Both the position numbers and the translations under genes were made by a program. Of a stretch of DNA of 64,000 nt, positions 26,400 to 36,305 are shown in pieces. Source of the DNA: Microvirga brassicacearum. GTDB lineage: Bacteria; Pseudomonadota; Alphaproteobacteria; Rhizobiales; Beijerinckiaceae. The DNA lies in NCBI RefSeq assembly GCF_008757455.1, contig NZ_VCMV01000006.1:1-64000 (forward strand), in the 5' to 3' direction. The notes below the pieces were generated by a model. The model searched no databases and was not told the DNA's origin. It worked only from the letters and a program-made list of their open reading frames with translations. The first letter of the stretch is position 1. Each line of letters begins with the position of its first letter.

Positions 26400-27221
26400 T
26401 CACGCATCCGCCGCAAGCGAGACGAGGATATCCACCAGCGGATCGCTCGGGTCGGCAAGACCCACCATCACGTCGAAATGATGAGCGCCCCGCACGATGT
26501 GAACGCGGGCATCGACCCCGGCCGCGCTCCATCTTTCAACCACCTCTCTCGATTGGCGGAAATACTCGCTGCTTTCGGCCCCGCCCACCACGGCAACGAG
26601 CCGTCCATCCTGGGGTGGGGTCAAGTGAAGCGGGCTCAGGCGGTGCGCCTCCTCGGGCCTCAGGCCCAATGCGGCGTTGACGGATGTGGAGACGAGCGGC
26701 GCGAGGTCGAACAATCCCGAGATCGGCATGCCGACGCGGATCGGTCGCCGCGACCCGCCGGGCCGCGCCATCAGGCAGGCCGCCAGATGACCGCCGGCGG
26801 AATGCCCCGCCGCCACCAGCGGCCGCTGCGTGCGTTCGGCGATGAAATCCGATGCTCTCTCGATGCAACCGACAATCTCGGCAAGACTTGCCGACGGAGC
26901 GAGATCGTAACTCGGCACGGCGACGGTCAGCCCTCGCATGTTGGCGCCCCGCGCCAGATGACTTGCTGAGGATTTATCGAGCGCCTGCCAATAACCGCCA
27001 TGGATCACCAACACGACCGGCCCACCTGCCTCGTCGTCGGGGTGGAAGAAATCCACACGGTGCCGCTCGCCGGGGCCATAGGCGAGATCAAGCTCGCAGC
27101 GTGCGCTGCCGCGGTAGGCCGCCGCGTCGCGATACCATGCGGCGATGTGCACGCCGTGGTCGGGCACGCGCGCCCGGTTGTTGTATTCGGCCTCGAGATC
27201 GATCTCGGCATTGGGCATCAT
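26400..27221 (-). CDS. Alpha/beta hydrolase, kynurenine-formamidase-like
   Basis: A 273-residue alpha/beta hydrolase with the oxyanion motif VIHGGYWQALDKSSA, nucleophile elbow GHSAGGHLAA (Ser), a candidate Asp in the segment around residue 210-225, and His in RGAHHFDVM. The HGGYW motif and overall spacing are those of the arylformamidase/AFMID group, which hydrolyses N-formylkynurenine in tryptophan breakdown. It is the last gene of the leftward transporter operon next to an aminobenzoate-CoA pathway, a context that fits production or release of anthranilate. Other ester or amide substrates remain possible. ATG codons at 27221 and 27218 are equally good starts. Confidence 0.8.
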   Translation of the reverse strand: MMPNAEIDLEAEYNNRARVPDHGVHIAAWYRDAAAYRGSARCELDLAYGPGERHRVDFFHPDDEAGGPVVLVIHGGYWQALDKSSASHLARGANMRGLTVAVPSYDLAPSASLAEIVGCIERASDFIAERTQRPLVAAGHSAGGHLAACLMARPGGSRRPIRVGMPISGLFDLAPLVSTSVNAALGLRPEEAHRLSPLHLTPPQDGRLVAVVGGAESSEYFRQSREVVERWSAAGVDARVHIVRGAHHFDVMVGLADPSDPLVDILVSLAADA

Positions 27222-27236
27222 GCGAGCCTGCTCCGT

Positions 27237-27935
27237 TCAGACGTGAAGATATCGATCTTTCAAACCCGCGTCGCTGCTCAGTTCAGCGCTCGTGCCTGTC
27301 CACACCGAGCGGCCCTTTTCGATGATCACATGCCGATCGGCAAAATGCGTCAACGCATCCACATTCTTGTCGATGACCAGGATCGATTGATGCTCGCTTC
27401 TGAGTCGCTTCAGACAATCCCAGATTTCTGCGCGGATCAACGGCGCCAAGCCTTCGGTCGCCTCGTCGAGGATCATGAGTTTCGGGTTGGTCATCAGCGC
27501 GCGACCGATCGCCAGCATCTGCTGCTCGCCTCCGGAAAGCTGCATTCCGAAATTGCCGCGGCGCTCCTTCAAGCGGGGAAAGAGATGATAGACGGCGTCG
27601 AGGGTCCAGCGCCGCGAGCCATGGCGCGCCGCAGCCGTTGCCACAAGATTTTCCTCGACCGTCAGCGTCGGAAAAATCTGCCGGCCCTCGGGTACGAGGC
27701 CAATCCCAGCTTGCGCCACATGAAACGGCTCGCGGCCAGTGACGAGGCGGCCCTCGAACATCACCTCGCCGGCCTTAGGGCGAAGCAGACCCATGATGGA
27801 ACGGATCGTCGTGGTCTTGCCCATGCCGTTCCGACCCAACAGGGTGACGACCTCGCCGGCCTTCACCTCCAGCGACACGTCGAACAGGACCTGGGCGGCG
27901 CCATAGGATGCCTGCAAGTGCCGGACCGACAGCAT
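27237..27935 (-). CDS. livF: Branched-chain-amino-acid-type ABC transporter ATPase (LivF)
   Basis: A 232-residue ABC ATPase with Walker A GRNGMGKTT, signature LSGGEQQMLAIGRAL, Walker B LMILDEATEGLAP and a late IDKNVDALTHFADRHVII switch region. LivF-type. It is encoded after livG (one-base junction at 27935) and before the hydrolase gene (15-bp gap). Together with LivG it drives the HAAT-family importer whose substrate here is probably an aromatic acid or amino acid, given the neighbouring pathway. Confidence 0.92.
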   Translation of the reverse strand: MLSVRHLQASYGAAQVLFDVSLEVKAGEVVTLLGRNGMGKTTTIRSIMGLLRPKAGEVMFEGRLVTGREPFHVAQAGIGLVPEGRQIFPTLTVEENLVATAAARHGSRRWTLDAVYHLFPRLKERRGNFGMQLSGGEQQMLAIGRALMTNPKLMILDEATEGLAPLIRAEIWDCLKRLRSEHQSILVIDKNVDALTHFADRHVIIEKGRSVWTGTSAELSSDAGLKDRYLHV

Positions 27936-28684
27936 CAGACTTCCTCGCCGAGATAGGCGGTTCGCACCTCGGCGTTGGCGCGAATCGCAACCGGTGTATC
28001 GGTGGCAATGACGCGTCCATACACGAGGACGCTGACCCGGTCCGCGAGTGAAAACACCGCATCCATGTCATGCTCGATAAGCACGATCGTGATGCGGCTC
28101 TTCAGGGCTCTGAGAGTCTCCACGACACGCTGCGAATCGTCGTGGCCGGTTCCGGCCAACGGCTCGTCGAGAAGAAGCAGCCTCGGCCTGGTCGCCAGGG
28201 CGATGGCAAGTTCGAGCTGGCGTTTCTCGCCATGCGACAGAAAACCCGCTGTCGCGAAAGCGCGATCGCCGAGCCCCACTTGTTCGAGACAATCCATGGC
28301 GAGCTCGTTCAGTCCCCGTTCGCGAGATGCATCGCCAAAGAACCGGAAGCTGGAGCCGGAGCGCGCCTGAACCGCGAGCGCGACATTCTCGAGAGCGGAG
28401 AAACCGGGCAGGATCGAGGTAATCTGGAACGACCGCGCGAGCCCGCGCCTGACGCGCTCATGCATCGACAAGCGGGTGATGTCCTGGCCACCAAGCAGAA
28501 CCTCGCCCGACGCCGATGACAGAAAGCCCGATATCTGGTGGATCAGCGTCGTCTTCCCGGCGCCGTTCGGGCCGATGATCGCGTGCAGCTCGCCGGGCTC
28601 GACCGCGAGACTGACATCGTCCGTGACGACAAGCGCGCCGAAATTCTTCTTGAGATGCCGCAGTTCGAGCAATGGTTCAACCAT
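27935..28684 (-). CDS. livG: Branched-chain-amino-acid-type ABC transporter ATPase (LivG)
   Basis: A 249-residue ABC ATPase of the LivG type: Walker A GPNGAGKTTLIHQISGF, signature LSHGEKRQLELAIAL, Walker B LLLLDEPLAGTG and His switch LIEHDMDAVF. The start at 28684 (MVEPLLELRHLKKNFG) lies inside the last codons of livM, an eight-base overlap. An upstream in-frame codon at 28726 would give a longer tail without homology, so it is not used. Confidence 0.92.
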   Translation of the reverse strand: MVEPLLELRHLKKNFGALVVTDDVSLAVEPGELHAIIGPNGAGKTTLIHQISGFLSSASGEVLLGGQDITRLSMHERVRRGLARSFQITSILPGFSALENVALAVQARSGSSFRFFGDASRERGLNELAMDCLEQVGLGDRAFATAGFLSHGEKRQLELAIALATRPRLLLLDEPLAGTGHDDSQRVVETLRALKSRITIVLIEHDMDAVFSLADRVSVLVYGRVIATDTPVAIRANAEVRTAYLGEEV

Positions 28685-29708
28685 GGTGGCCTCGCCGCCA
28701 TAGCCCCATGATTCCCCCGCGGGCAAACAGCACGATGAGAATCAGCAGCGGCCCGAAGATCATCTTCCAGTTCTCCACCAAGCGCGCACGCATGTCTTCC
28801 TGCAGCATGAAGCCGAGGGTGTGCAGAATCTCGGGCAGGAATTCCTCGAGCAGCAGAAATGCCGCCGCTCCGATAATGGCGCCATGCAGGGTGCCAAGCC
28901 CACCGAGCACGACCATGAAGATCAGCTCGCCCGAGCGCTGCCACGTCATGTAGGCGGGGCTGACGAACTCGGTCTGGTTGGCGAGCAGGCAGCCGGCAAG
29001 ACCCGCCATCATGCCGCTGAGCACGTAAGCCGCCAGTTGGTAGCGAAATGGCTGGAACCCGATCGCCTCCATGCGCACGCTGTTCTCGCGCGTTCCCCGC
29101 AAGACGCGCCCGAACCGCGACGCCACGACGGCGCGCGCGAGTGCGTACGTAACGAGCAGGCAAAAAAAGCTTGCCCAGTAGAACGCCACGTCGCTCTCGA
29201 TCAGCGCGGTGCCGGCAACACGGCTGCGTTCCGGAAGCGTCATCCCGTCATCACCGCCGTAGGCTGCGAGCGAGGTGGCGAGAAAGAACAGCATCTGGCC
29301 GAACGCCAGCGTGATCATGATGAAATAGACGCCCTTGGTCCGCAGCGAGATGGCGCCGGTCACCAGCCCGAAGCCGGCCGAGGCGGCGAGCGCGACTGGG
29401 ATCTGCACCAGCGCGTCCTCCGATCCGTGGCTTGCGAGAATGCCGACCGCATAGGCCCCGATCCCCAGGAAGGCCGCGTGCCCGAAGCTGACCAACGCTC
29501 CATAGCCAAGGATGAGATCGAGCGACATCGCCGCAAGGCCCAGGATCATCACGCGGGTGAGAAGCGACAGCACGTACCCTTCCGCGCCGGAGGCGGATGC
29601 AAGGATCGGTCCCGCGGCGAACACCGCGAACAGGATGACGGGGACGAGTTCAAATCGCCGGCCGAACGGCAGGGCCGGAGCGGATCTCGTTTGCGCAAGT
29701 TCTGTCAT
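28677..29708 (-). CDS. livM: Branched-chain-amino-acid-type ABC transporter permease (LivM)
   Basis: A 343-residue inner-membrane permease with about nine to ten helices. Family motifs include LGYGALVSFGHAAFLGIGAYA in the first third and an EAA-like loop GRVLRGTRENSVRMEAIGF. The C-terminal GGLGTLHGAIIGAAAF is typical of LivM. It pairs with LivH and lies nine bases after it. Confidence 0.92.
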   Translation of the reverse strand: MTELAQTRSAPALPFGRRFELVPVILFAVFAAGPILASASGAEGYVLSLLTRVMILGLAAMSLDLILGYGALVSFGHAAFLGIGAYAVGILASHGSEDALVQIPVALAASAGFGLVTGAISLRTKGVYFIMITLAFGQMLFFLATSLAAYGGDDGMTLPERSRVAGTALIESDVAFYWASFFCLLVTYALARAVVASRFGRVLRGTRENSVRMEAIGFQPFRYQLAAYVLSGMMAGLAGCLLANQTEFVSPAYMTWQRSGELIFMVVLGGLGTLHGAIIGAAAFLLLEEFLPEILHTLGFMLQEDMRARLVENWKMIFGPLLILIVLFARGGIMGLWRRGHHG

Positions 29709-29717
29709 CGGCCCGTC

Positions 29718-30638
29718 CTAGCGTTTCGCGGGGAATAGGCCAGCCGGCCGGAAGAACAGGATTGCCGCCATGAAGATGTAAATGAGCATGGGCGCGACCG
29801 CACGCCCGGTCTGGCTCGCCGTGGCAGGATCGAGAAACAGCCGCAGCAGATTGGGCGCGAAGGAACGGCCGACCGTATCGACCAGCCCGACCATCAGAGC
29901 TGCGAGAAATGCCCCGCGAATCGAGCCGATGCCGCCGATCACGATGACGACGAAAGCAAGGATCAGGATGTTGTCGCCCATGCCCGGCTCGACTGACAGG
30001 ATCGGCGCCACCATGGCGCCCGCGAATCCCGCCAGCATGGCGCCGAAGCCGAACACGATCATGAACAACCGTCGGATATTGACGCCGAGGGCTGAGACCA
30101 TGGGGGCATTCGACGCGCCTGCGCGCACCAACATGCCCACTCGCGTGTGGTTGACCAGAACGTAAAGCAAGGCCGCGACCGCGAGGCCCGCGACGATGAT
30201 GGCAAGGCGATAGACCGGATAGAGCAGGCCATCCGCGAGCTCGACCGAACCCGACAGCCATTCGGGAGCAGGCACATTCAGAGGCGCCGCGCCCCAGACG
30301 AATTTTACGCCCTGGTTCAGAAACAGGATGACGCCGAATGTGGCGAGCACCTGGTCGAGGTGATCGCGATCATACAGGTGACGGAAGACCAGCGCCTCGA
30401 GCAACAACCCGACTGCCAGTGCGGATGGCAGTGCCAGCAGCAGCGCCCATCCGAAATTCCCCGTCCACGCGCTGAACGCCGCCATCAGATAGGCGCCCAC
30501 CATGTACTGGACGCCGTGCGCCAGATTGATGAAGTCCATGACGCCGAAAACGAGCGTGAGACCGGCGGCGATCAGGAAAAGAATGAGTCCGAACTGGAGA
30601 CCGTTCAGCGATTGGACGAAGAGAAGTGTCGGTGTCAT
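29718..30638 (-). CDS. livH: Branched-chain-amino-acid-type ABC transporter permease (LivH)
   Basis: A 306-residue permease with about eight helices. It shows LVFGVMDFINLAHGVQYMVGAY near the N-terminus, the EAA-like loop around ASNAPMVSALGVNIRRLF, and a closing VIVIGGIGSIRGAFLAALMVG. The ATG at 30638 gives the family's usual start; a longer frame to 30698 has no supporting site. A hairpin at 30735-30768 lies between this gene and livK. Confidence 0.92.
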   Translation of the reverse strand: MTPTLLFVQSLNGLQFGLILFLIAAGLTLVFGVMDFINLAHGVQYMVGAYLMAAFSAWTGNFGWALLLALPSALAVGLLLEALVFRHLYDRDHLDQVLATFGVILFLNQGVKFVWGAAPLNVPAPEWLSGSVELADGLLYPVYRLAIIVAGLAVAALLYVLVNHTRVGMLVRAGASNAPMVSALGVNIRRLFMIVFGFGAMLAGFAGAMVAPILSVEPGMGDNILILAFVVIVIGGIGSIRGAFLAALMVGLVDTVGRSFAPNLLRLFLDPATASQTGRAVAPMLIYIFMAAILFFRPAGLFPAKR

Positions 30639-30734
30639 AGGCGCTTCACTGGGTACGACACATGCACGAGCCGATGCCTCGCTGGCCGCTTGAGGCACAC
30701 GAGAGGTCGATGAGCTTGCGCGTCGACAGGGGCC

Positions 30735-30768
30735 CGCCTCGTCCCTGACATGAGATTGGAACGAGGCG
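30735..30768 (-). other. Hairpin between livK and livH
   Basis: CGCCTCGT (30735-30742) and ACGAGGCG (30761-30768) form an 8-bp stem with an 18-base loop, 27 bp after the livK stop on the minus strand. There is no strong T run, so it is more likely an mRNA 3'-end stabiliser or attenuator than a full terminator. Confidence 0.4.
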
Positions 30769-30794
30769 AGGCAAGAAGTGGCAAGAGCCGAGGC

Positions 30795-31970
30795 CTAGTT
30801 CGTCGCCGCGCATTCCTTGGCATAGGCATCCGTGTAGTCATCGAAGACTTTCTCGACGATTTCGGTCTGGAACTTGCCATCGGGGCGCTTTGCCGCTTTC
30901 ACGAGATAGAAGTCCTGTACCGGAAAGCCGTTGGCGCCGATCTTGAAGTCGCCGCGCAGAGATTTGAAATCGGCCTTCTTGAGGGCTGCACGCAACGCGT
31001 CCTTGTTGTCGGTCTTGCCGCCGGTTGCCTTCAAGGCGCTGTCGATCAGCAAGGCAGCGTCGTAGGCGTGCATGGAATAGGACCCCGGAACCGAGTTGTA
31101 CGCCGCCTCGTAATCTGCGACGAATTTCTTGTTCTGCGGCGTGTCGAGGTTTGGCGCCCAGTTGGAGCCCCCGAACATTCCGATGGCCGCATCCTGTTGG
31201 GCCGGCAAGGTGGATTCATCGACCGTGAACGCGGACAGGAACGGAATGCGGTCGGCAAGACCCGCCGCGCGATATTGCTTGACCAGATTCACGCCCATGC
31301 CGCCCGGCATGAAGGTAAAGATCGCATCCGGCTTCAGCGATGCGATCTTGGCAAGCTCGGACTGGAAATCCAGGTTGTTCAGAGGAACGTAGGATTCCTC
31401 GATGATCTCGCCCTTGAAGTGCCGCTTGAAGCCCGCGAGCGCGTCCTTGCCAGCCTGATAGTTCGGCGCGAGCAGATAAACCTTCTTGTAGCCGCGATCC
31501 TGCGCCACCTTTCCGAGAACCTCGTGGTTCTGATCGTTCTGGTAGGAGGTCGCAAAGAAATAGGGGCTGCAGCTCTTGCCGGCGAGGTTGGAAGGGCCGG
31601 CATTGGAGCTGATATAGAACGTGTTCGAGTCGACGATCGGTTTGTGAACCGCAACCGCCACGTTCGAGAAGATCGGTCCGACGACGAAATCCACCTTGTC
31701 GCGTTCAAGAAGGCCCTTGACCTTCGTCACGGCGACGTCGGGCTTGAGCTCATCGTCCACGACGATCACCTCGACATCGCGCCCGCCGAGCTTGCCACCG
31801 AGGTCCTTCACCGCGAGTTGGAACCCGTCGCGCGCCTGTTGGCCGAGCACGGCCGAAGGGCCCGAAAGAGTGAGGAGCAAGCCGATTTTCACCTTCTCCT
31901 GGGCCAGCGCGGGTGTTGCTGCGAGGCCGAGGACGGCGGCAACGCCGAGGGTCTTGATAGTCACATTCAT
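30795..31970 (-). CDS. livK: Periplasmic binding protein of Liv-type ABC transporter
   Basis: A 391-residue binding protein (Peripla_BP_6, type I fold) with a signal peptide ending Pro-Ala-Leu-Ala-Gln. The mature protein begins KVKIGLLLTLSGPSAVLGQQ and shows VDFVVGPIFSNVAVAVHKP, YISSNAGPSNLAGKSCSPYFF and VYLLAPNYQAGKDALAGFKR. It is close to the group that binds aromatic acids in soil Proteobacteria. It faces the aryl-CoA ligase across 250 bp that contain a palindromic operator candidate, so substrate uptake and activation may be co-regulated. Confidence 0.9.
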   Translation of the reverse strand: MNVTIKTLGVAAVLGLAATPALAQEKVKIGLLLTLSGPSAVLGQQARDGFQLAVKDLGGKLGGRDVEVIVVDDELKPDVAVTKVKGLLERDKVDFVVGPIFSNVAVAVHKPIVDSNTFYISSNAGPSNLAGKSCSPYFFATSYQNDQNHEVLGKVAQDRGYKKVYLLAPNYQAGKDALAGFKRHFKGEIIEESYVPLNNLDFQSELAKIASLKPDAIFTFMPGGMGVNLVKQYRAAGLADRIPFLSAFTVDESTLPAQQDAAIGMFGGSNWAPNLDTPQNKKFVADYEAAYNSVPGSYSMHAYDAALLIDSALKATGGKTDNKDALRAALKKADFKSLRGDFKIGANGFPVQDFYLVKAAKRPDGKFQTEIVEKVFDDYTDAYAKECAATN

Positions 31971-32139
31971 GCCATTCTCCCGATTGTGAGTTCCCCGCGC
32001 ACGGTTTGCCGTGCGGCGTGTTCGTTGTCCGCCGCGACGTCCGTCGCCATGGCGATGGTCGGCGCTAATGTAGCCGCAATTCCAGCCTTCAGAATACTCC
32101 TATTCGGCAGCCTGCCAGCGCAAGGGTTTCTGTTCGGCA

Positions 32140-32170
32140 TTGCCAAAACATTATTTGAAGCTTTAAATAA
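32140..32170 (+). promoter_or_regulatory. Promoter with MarR-type operator candidate, ligase gene
   Basis: TTGCCA at 32140-32145 is followed 5 bp later by the near-perfect 20-bp palindrome TTATTTGAAGCTTTAAATAA (32151-32170, 9 of 10 pairs). A -10-like TTAAAT lies inside it, 17 bp from the TTGCCA. The same arrangement occurs at 33891-33921. It also lies in the divergent gap to livK. Confidence 0.6.
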
Positions 32171-32220
32171 ATATCGGATTTCTTCAAGCGGCTTATTTCC
32201 GCCCCGCAGAGGAACGGACG

Positions 32221-33873
32221 ATGGCGTACACGGCTCATCTCGATTGCTTCGCGCGCGACAATCTCCCGCCTCGGGACCAATGGCCCACTTTGCTGTTTAC
32301 ACGTCCGGAACTGCAATATCCTGACCGCCTCAATTGCGCCGAGGCGTTTCTCGACCGCTGGATACGCGAGGGGCGGGCGGGCGAGCCGTGTCTTGTCAGC
32401 CCCGGGCAAACCCTTACCTATGGCGAGTTGCACCAGCAGGTGAACCGGATCTGCAACGTGCTCGTGGAGAAGCTTGGCTTCGTGACCGGCAACCGCGTGC
32501 TGCTGCGGTCGGCCAACAACCCGATGATGGTGGCGATCTACCTCGCGGTGCTGAAAGCCGGCGGGATCGTGGTGGCGACCATGCCACTGCTGCGCGCCAA
32601 AGAAATCGCCTACCCCGCGATCAGGGCCGGCATTAGCCTGGCGTTCTGCGACCACCGGTTGGCGGACGAGATGGAGACGGCAAGATCCTTCGCGCCGGAA
32701 CTCGAGCGGATCGTGTATTGGGGGTCCGGTGCGCCCGACAGCCTGGAAATGCTGATGGATGCCGCCTCGCCGCACTTCGAGCCCGTTGAAACCGCCGCCG
32801 ACGATGTGGCCCTGATCGGTTTTACCTCGGGTACCACCGGCGAGCCGAAAGGCACCATGCACTTTCACCGTGACCTCCTGGCGATCTGCGATGCCTATGG
32901 GCGCAACGTCCTGCAAGCCGGACCTGGCGATCGCTTCATTGGTTCGCCGCCGCTGGCTTTTACCTTCGGCCTTGGCGGCATCGTGCTTTTCCCGATGCGC
33001 GTCGGTGCGTCGACCGTCCTCATCGAAAAGGCGGGGCCGGAGGATCTGCTCTCGGCTATCGCACAATACCGGGCAAGCGTCTGTTTCACCGCGCCCACGG
33101 CCTACCGGGCGATGCTGCCGAAGCTGAAGGACCACGACATCTCAAGCTTGCGCAAATGCGTTTCCGCCGGAGAGCCGTTGCCGAAGGACACTTTCGATTC
33201 ATGGCAGGCGGCGACAGGCCTGAAGTTGATGGACGGCATCGGCGCCACCGAAATGCTGCACATCTTCATCGCGGCGACCGAGAGCGAGATCCGCCCCGGC
33301 GCCACGGGCAAGCCGGTGCCCGGCTATGAGGCGAAGGTCGTCGACGACGAAGGTCTGACGGTTCCTCCGGGCACCATCGGTCGCCTCGCCGTGCGTGGAC
33401 CGACCGGTTGTCGTTATCTGGCCGATGACCGGCAGCGCCGCTACGTGCAGGACGGCTGGAACATGACCGGGGACACCTACATCATGGATGCGGACGGCTA
33501 TTACTGGTATCAGGCCCGCTCCGACGACATGATCGTGTCGTCCGGTTACAACATCGCCGGACCGGAGGTCGAGGCGGCGCTTCTGACCCATGCGGCGGTT
33601 GCCGAATGCGGAGTCGTGGCAGCGCCGGACGCCGAGCGCGGCATGATCGTGAAGGCGTTCGTCGTCCTGCGTTCGGATTTCACGCCCAGTGAGAACCTGA
33701 CAAAAATGCTGCAGGAGCACGTGAAGGCGGAGATCGCCCCTTATAAATACCCCCGCGCCATCGAATATGTGGACGCGCTCCCGCGGACCCAGACCGGAAA
33801 GCTCCAACGATTCGCGCTTCGCCGGATTGCAGAGAGTCATGAGAGCCGCCAGGACGCAAAATCCTTTGCCTGA
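32221..33873 (+). CDS. Aryl-CoA ligase, probably 2-aminobenzoate-CoA ligase
   Basis: A 550-residue adenylate-forming enzyme with the P-loop [33 protein letters not shown], the hinge [21 protein letters not shown], and the C-terminal lysine in [12 protein letters not shown]. The overall pattern is that of benzoate/2-aminobenzoate-CoA ligases, which make the aryl-CoA, AMP and PPi. The neighbouring monooxygenase/reductase fusion points to 2-aminobenzoate (anthranilate), although salicylate or benzoate are possible. In Azoarcus evansii this gene is called abmG. First gene of the rightward operon, with its own palindrome-bearing promoter. Confidence 0.87.
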   Translation: MAYTAHLDCFARDNLPPRDQWPTLLFTRPELQYPDRLNCAEAFLDRWIREGRAGEPCLVSPGQTLTYGELHQQVNRICNVLVEKLGFVTGNRVLLRSANNPMMVAIYLAVLKAGGIVVATMPLLRAKEIAYPAIRAGISLAFCDHRLADEMETARSFAPELERIVYWGSGAPDSLEMLMDAASPHFEPVETAADDVALIGFTSGTTGEPKGTMHFHRDLLAICDAYGRNVLQAGPGDRFIGSPPLAFTFGLGGIVLFPMRVGASTVLIEKAGPEDLLSAIAQYRASVCFTAPTAYRAMLPKLKDHDISSLRKCVSAGEPLPKDTFDSWQAATGLKLMDGIGATEMLHIFIAATESEIRPGATGKPVPGYEAKVVDDEGLTVPPGTIGRLAVRGPTGCRYLADDRQRRYVQDGWNMTGDTYIMDADGYYWYQARSDDMIVSSGYNIAGPEVEAALLTHAAVAECGVVAAPDAERGMIVKAFVVLRSDFTPSENLTKMLQEHVKAEIAPYKYPRAIEYVDALPRTQTGKLQRFALRRIAESHESRQDAKSFA

Positions 33874-33890
33874 CGGGTTTGCGATCGAAG

Positions 33891-33921
33891 TTGCCTGCAA
33901 ATTATTTTAAGCTTATAATAA
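33891..33921 (+). promoter_or_regulatory. Promoter with MarR-type operator candidate, monooxygenase/reductase gene
   Basis: TTGCCT at 33891-33896 and TATAAT at 33914-33919 are separated by 17 bp, an excellent sigma-70-like promoter. The 20-bp palindrome TTATTTTAAGCTTATAATAA (33902-33921, 9 of 10 pairs) covers the -10 element. It matches the site at 32151 in sequence and in distance from the TTGCC element. It lies in the 77-bp gap before the gene. Confidence 0.65.
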
Positions 33922-33950
33922 AATCTGATCGACGCAATGGTATGATGCTC

Positions 33951-36305
33951 ATGAAGACGGCGATAATCGGCGGCGGCCCCGCGGGGCTTTATTTCGCGAT
34001 CCTGCAAAAGAAGCAGTGGCCGCATGCGGACATCACTGTCTATGAACGCAATCGCGCCGACGAGACATTCGGCTTTGGCGTCGTCTTTTCCGACGCGACC
34101 CTCGATAACTTCGAGAAATACGACCGGCCGAGCTACGAGCGTATCACGCGCGAATTCGCCTATTGGGATGATATCGCGATCCACTTCAAGGGCACCGAGC
34201 ATCGCATCGGCGGCAACGGTTTCTGCGGCTGCTCGCGCCGGACCCTGCTCCTTATCCTGCAGGAGCGCGCCTCCAGCCTCGGCGTCAAGTTGCGCTATGA
34301 GGCCGATGTGGACGATGAGCGCCAGTTTGGCGATGCCGATCTGGTGGTCATTGCGGATGGCGCCAACAGCCGTTTTCGAGACCATTTCGCCGAACATTTC
34401 GAACCCGAGGTCGATCTGCGTCCGAACAAGTTCGCGTGGATGGGTTCGACCAGACCGCTCGACGCGTTCACGTTCATCTTCCAGGACACCGAGTGGGGGC
34501 CATTCATCGCGCACGCCTACCAATACGAACCCAACCGGTCGACCTGGGTTTTCGAGACCGACCCCGAGACGTTTGTCCGGGCGGGACTTGCCGAGAAGAG
34601 CGAGGCCGAGGGCGCGGCGCTCATGGAGCGAATCTTCGGCTGGTTCCTCGGCGATCATAAAATTCTGATCAATCGCTCGATCTGGCGCAATTTCCCGATG
34701 ATCCGCAACAAGCGCTGGGTGATGGGCAACAAGGTTTTGATCGGCGACGCGAAGGCGACGGCACACTTTTCCATCGGCTCCGGCACGAAGCTTGCGATGG
34801 AGGACGCCATCGCCCTCTTCGAGGCCTTCAAGCGCGATCCCAGCGTGACCGGCGCTTTGTCGCTCTATGAGACCGGACGCCGCGAAGAGGTCGAAAAGAC
34901 CCAGCACGCCGCCGATGTGTCGCTGGTCTGGTTCGAGCATCTGGCGCGCTTCTGGGATTTCGACCCGGTGCAGTTCTCGTTCGGCGTCATGACGCGCGCC
35001 AAGGCGATCACCTATGACAACCTCCGCCTGCGGGCGCCTGCCTTCGTCGCGGCCGTCGACCGGATGTTTGCCCAGCAGGTTCGCCAGAGCGGCTTCGACG
35101 TGCCTGTCGATGAGCCCGACGTGCCGATGTTCCAGCCCCTCCGCTTGCGCGAGATGGTCCTGGACAATCGGGTCGTCGTGTCGCCGATGGACATGTACTC
35201 GGCCGAAGAAGGTGTTCCAGGCGACTGGCATCTCGTGCATTACGGCGCACGGGCAACCGGAGGGGCGGGACTCGTCTTCACCGAAATGACCTGCATCTCG
35301 CCTGAATCGCGCATCACGCTCGGCTGCACCGGATTGTGGAACGACGAGCAGGAGACGGCCTGGACGCGGATCGTCGATTTCGTGCACAGCCACTCGGCCG
35401 CGAAATTCTGTCTGCAACTCGGACATTCGGGACGTAAGGGCGCCACGAAGCTCATGTGGGAGGGCATCGACCGGCCGCTCGAGGAGGGCGCCTGGGACAT
35501 TTGTTCGGCATCTCCAATCCCCTATTTCCCCGACAGCCAGGTCCCGCGCGAATTGTCTCGCGCCGACATGGACCTTATCAAGACGCAGTTCGTCGAAGCG
35601 GCTGAGCGGGGGAACCGTGCGGGATTCGACATGCTCGAACTGCATTGCGCTCACGGCTATCTGATGGCCAGTTTCATCTCGCCCCTGACGAACTGCCGGA
35701 CTGACGAGTATGGCGGCTCGATCGAGAACCGCCTGCGCTTCCCGCTTGAAGTGTTTGACGCCATGCGTGAGGTATGGCCGGCGCACAAGCCCATGTCGGT
35801 TCGTCTTTCGGCAACCGATTGGGCCGAAGGCGGCGTGACGGGCGACGTGGCGGTTGAAGTGGCGCGCGCTTTTGCGCAGCACGGCGTTGATCTCGTCGAC
35901 GTGTCGGCCGGACAGACGGTCTCCGAAGCTCGTCCGATCTACGGCCGCATGTTCCAGACCCCGTTCTCGGATCAGATCCGCAACGAGGCTCAGGTCGCCA
36001 CAATGTGCGTCGGCAACATCACGACCGCCGATCAGGTCAATACCATCCTGGCGGCTGGTCGCGCCGATCTGGTTGCCCTCGGACGACCCCACTTAGTGGA
36101 CCCGTTCTTCACCATGAAGGCTGCGGCCTGGTATGGTGCCAAGACCATCGATTGCCCAGCGCCGTATCTGGCGGGTAAAGAACAGATCTTCCGCAACTCC
36201 GTTCGCGACCGGCAGGACCTCGAGGATCTCAAGATCCGCGGCAAGCCGAAGACGCGGGCGGAACTGAAAATGGAGGCCGGCGAGAAATCTCTCGCGGCGG
36301 AATGA
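33951..36305 (+). CDS. 2-Aminobenzoyl-CoA monooxygenase/reductase-like fusion (salicylyl-CoA 5-hydroxylase family)
   Basis: A 784-residue two-domain flavoprotein. The N-terminal half (to about residue 380) is a FAD monooxygenase: [16 protein letters not shown], and [25 protein letters not shown] as second FAD motif. The C-terminal half is an old-yellow-enzyme-type reductase: [39 protein letters not shown] and [10 protein letters not shown]. This fusion hydroxylates and then reduces 2-aminobenzoyl-CoA in the aerobic anthranilate pathway of Azoarcus evansii (abmA), and related proteins act on salicylyl-CoA. The start at 33951 places the FAD motif at residue 4; in-frame ATG codons at 33942 and 33945 are alternatives. 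It overlaps the SDR gene (ATGA). Confidence 0.9.
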   Translation: MKTAIIGGGPAGLYFAILQKKQWPHADITVYERNRADETFGFGVVFSDATLDNFEKYDRPSYERITREFAYWDDIAIHFKGTEHRIGGNGFCGCSRRTLLLILQERASSLGVKLRYEADVDDERQFGDADLVVIADGANSRFRDHFAEHFEPEVDLRPNKFAWMGSTRPLDAFTFIFQDTEWGPFIAHAYQYEPNRSTWVFETDPETFVRAGLAEKSEAEGAALMERIFGWFLGDHKILINRSIWRNFPMIRNKRWVMGNKVLIGDAKATAHFSIGSGTKLAMEDAIALFEAFKRDPSVTGALSLYETGRREEVEKTQHAADVSLVWFEHLARFWDFDPVQFSFGVMTRAKAITYDNLRLRAPAFVAAVDRMFAQQVRQSGFDVPVDEPDVPMFQPLRLREMVLDNRVVVSPMDMYSAEEGVPGDWHLVHYGARATGGAGLVFTEMTCISPESRITLGCTGLWNDEQETAWTRIVDFVHSHSAAKFCLQLGHSGRKGATKLMWEGIDRPLEEGAWDICSASPIPYFPDSQVPRELSRADMDLIKTQFVEAAERGNRAGFDMLELHCAHGYLMASFISPLTNCRTDEYGGSIENRLRFPLEVFDAMREVWPAHKPMSVRLSATDWAEGGVTGDVAVEVARAFAQHGVDLVDVSAGQTVSEARPIYGRMFQTPFSDQIRNEAQVATMCVGNITTADQVNTILAAGRADLVALGRPHLVDPFFTMKAAAWYGAKTIDCPAPYLAGKEQIFRNSVRDRQDLEDLKIRGKPKTRAELKMEAGEKSLAAE

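Noticed and set aside
30750-32324. 524-codon plus-strand frame opposite livK
   Set aside because: Shadow of the binding-protein gene; livK has a clear signal peptide and family motifs.
33837-36092. 751-codon open frame on the minus strand
   Set aside because: Lies opposite the monooxygenase/reductase gene, has Arg/His-rich low-complexity translation and no family motif; a high-GC shadow.
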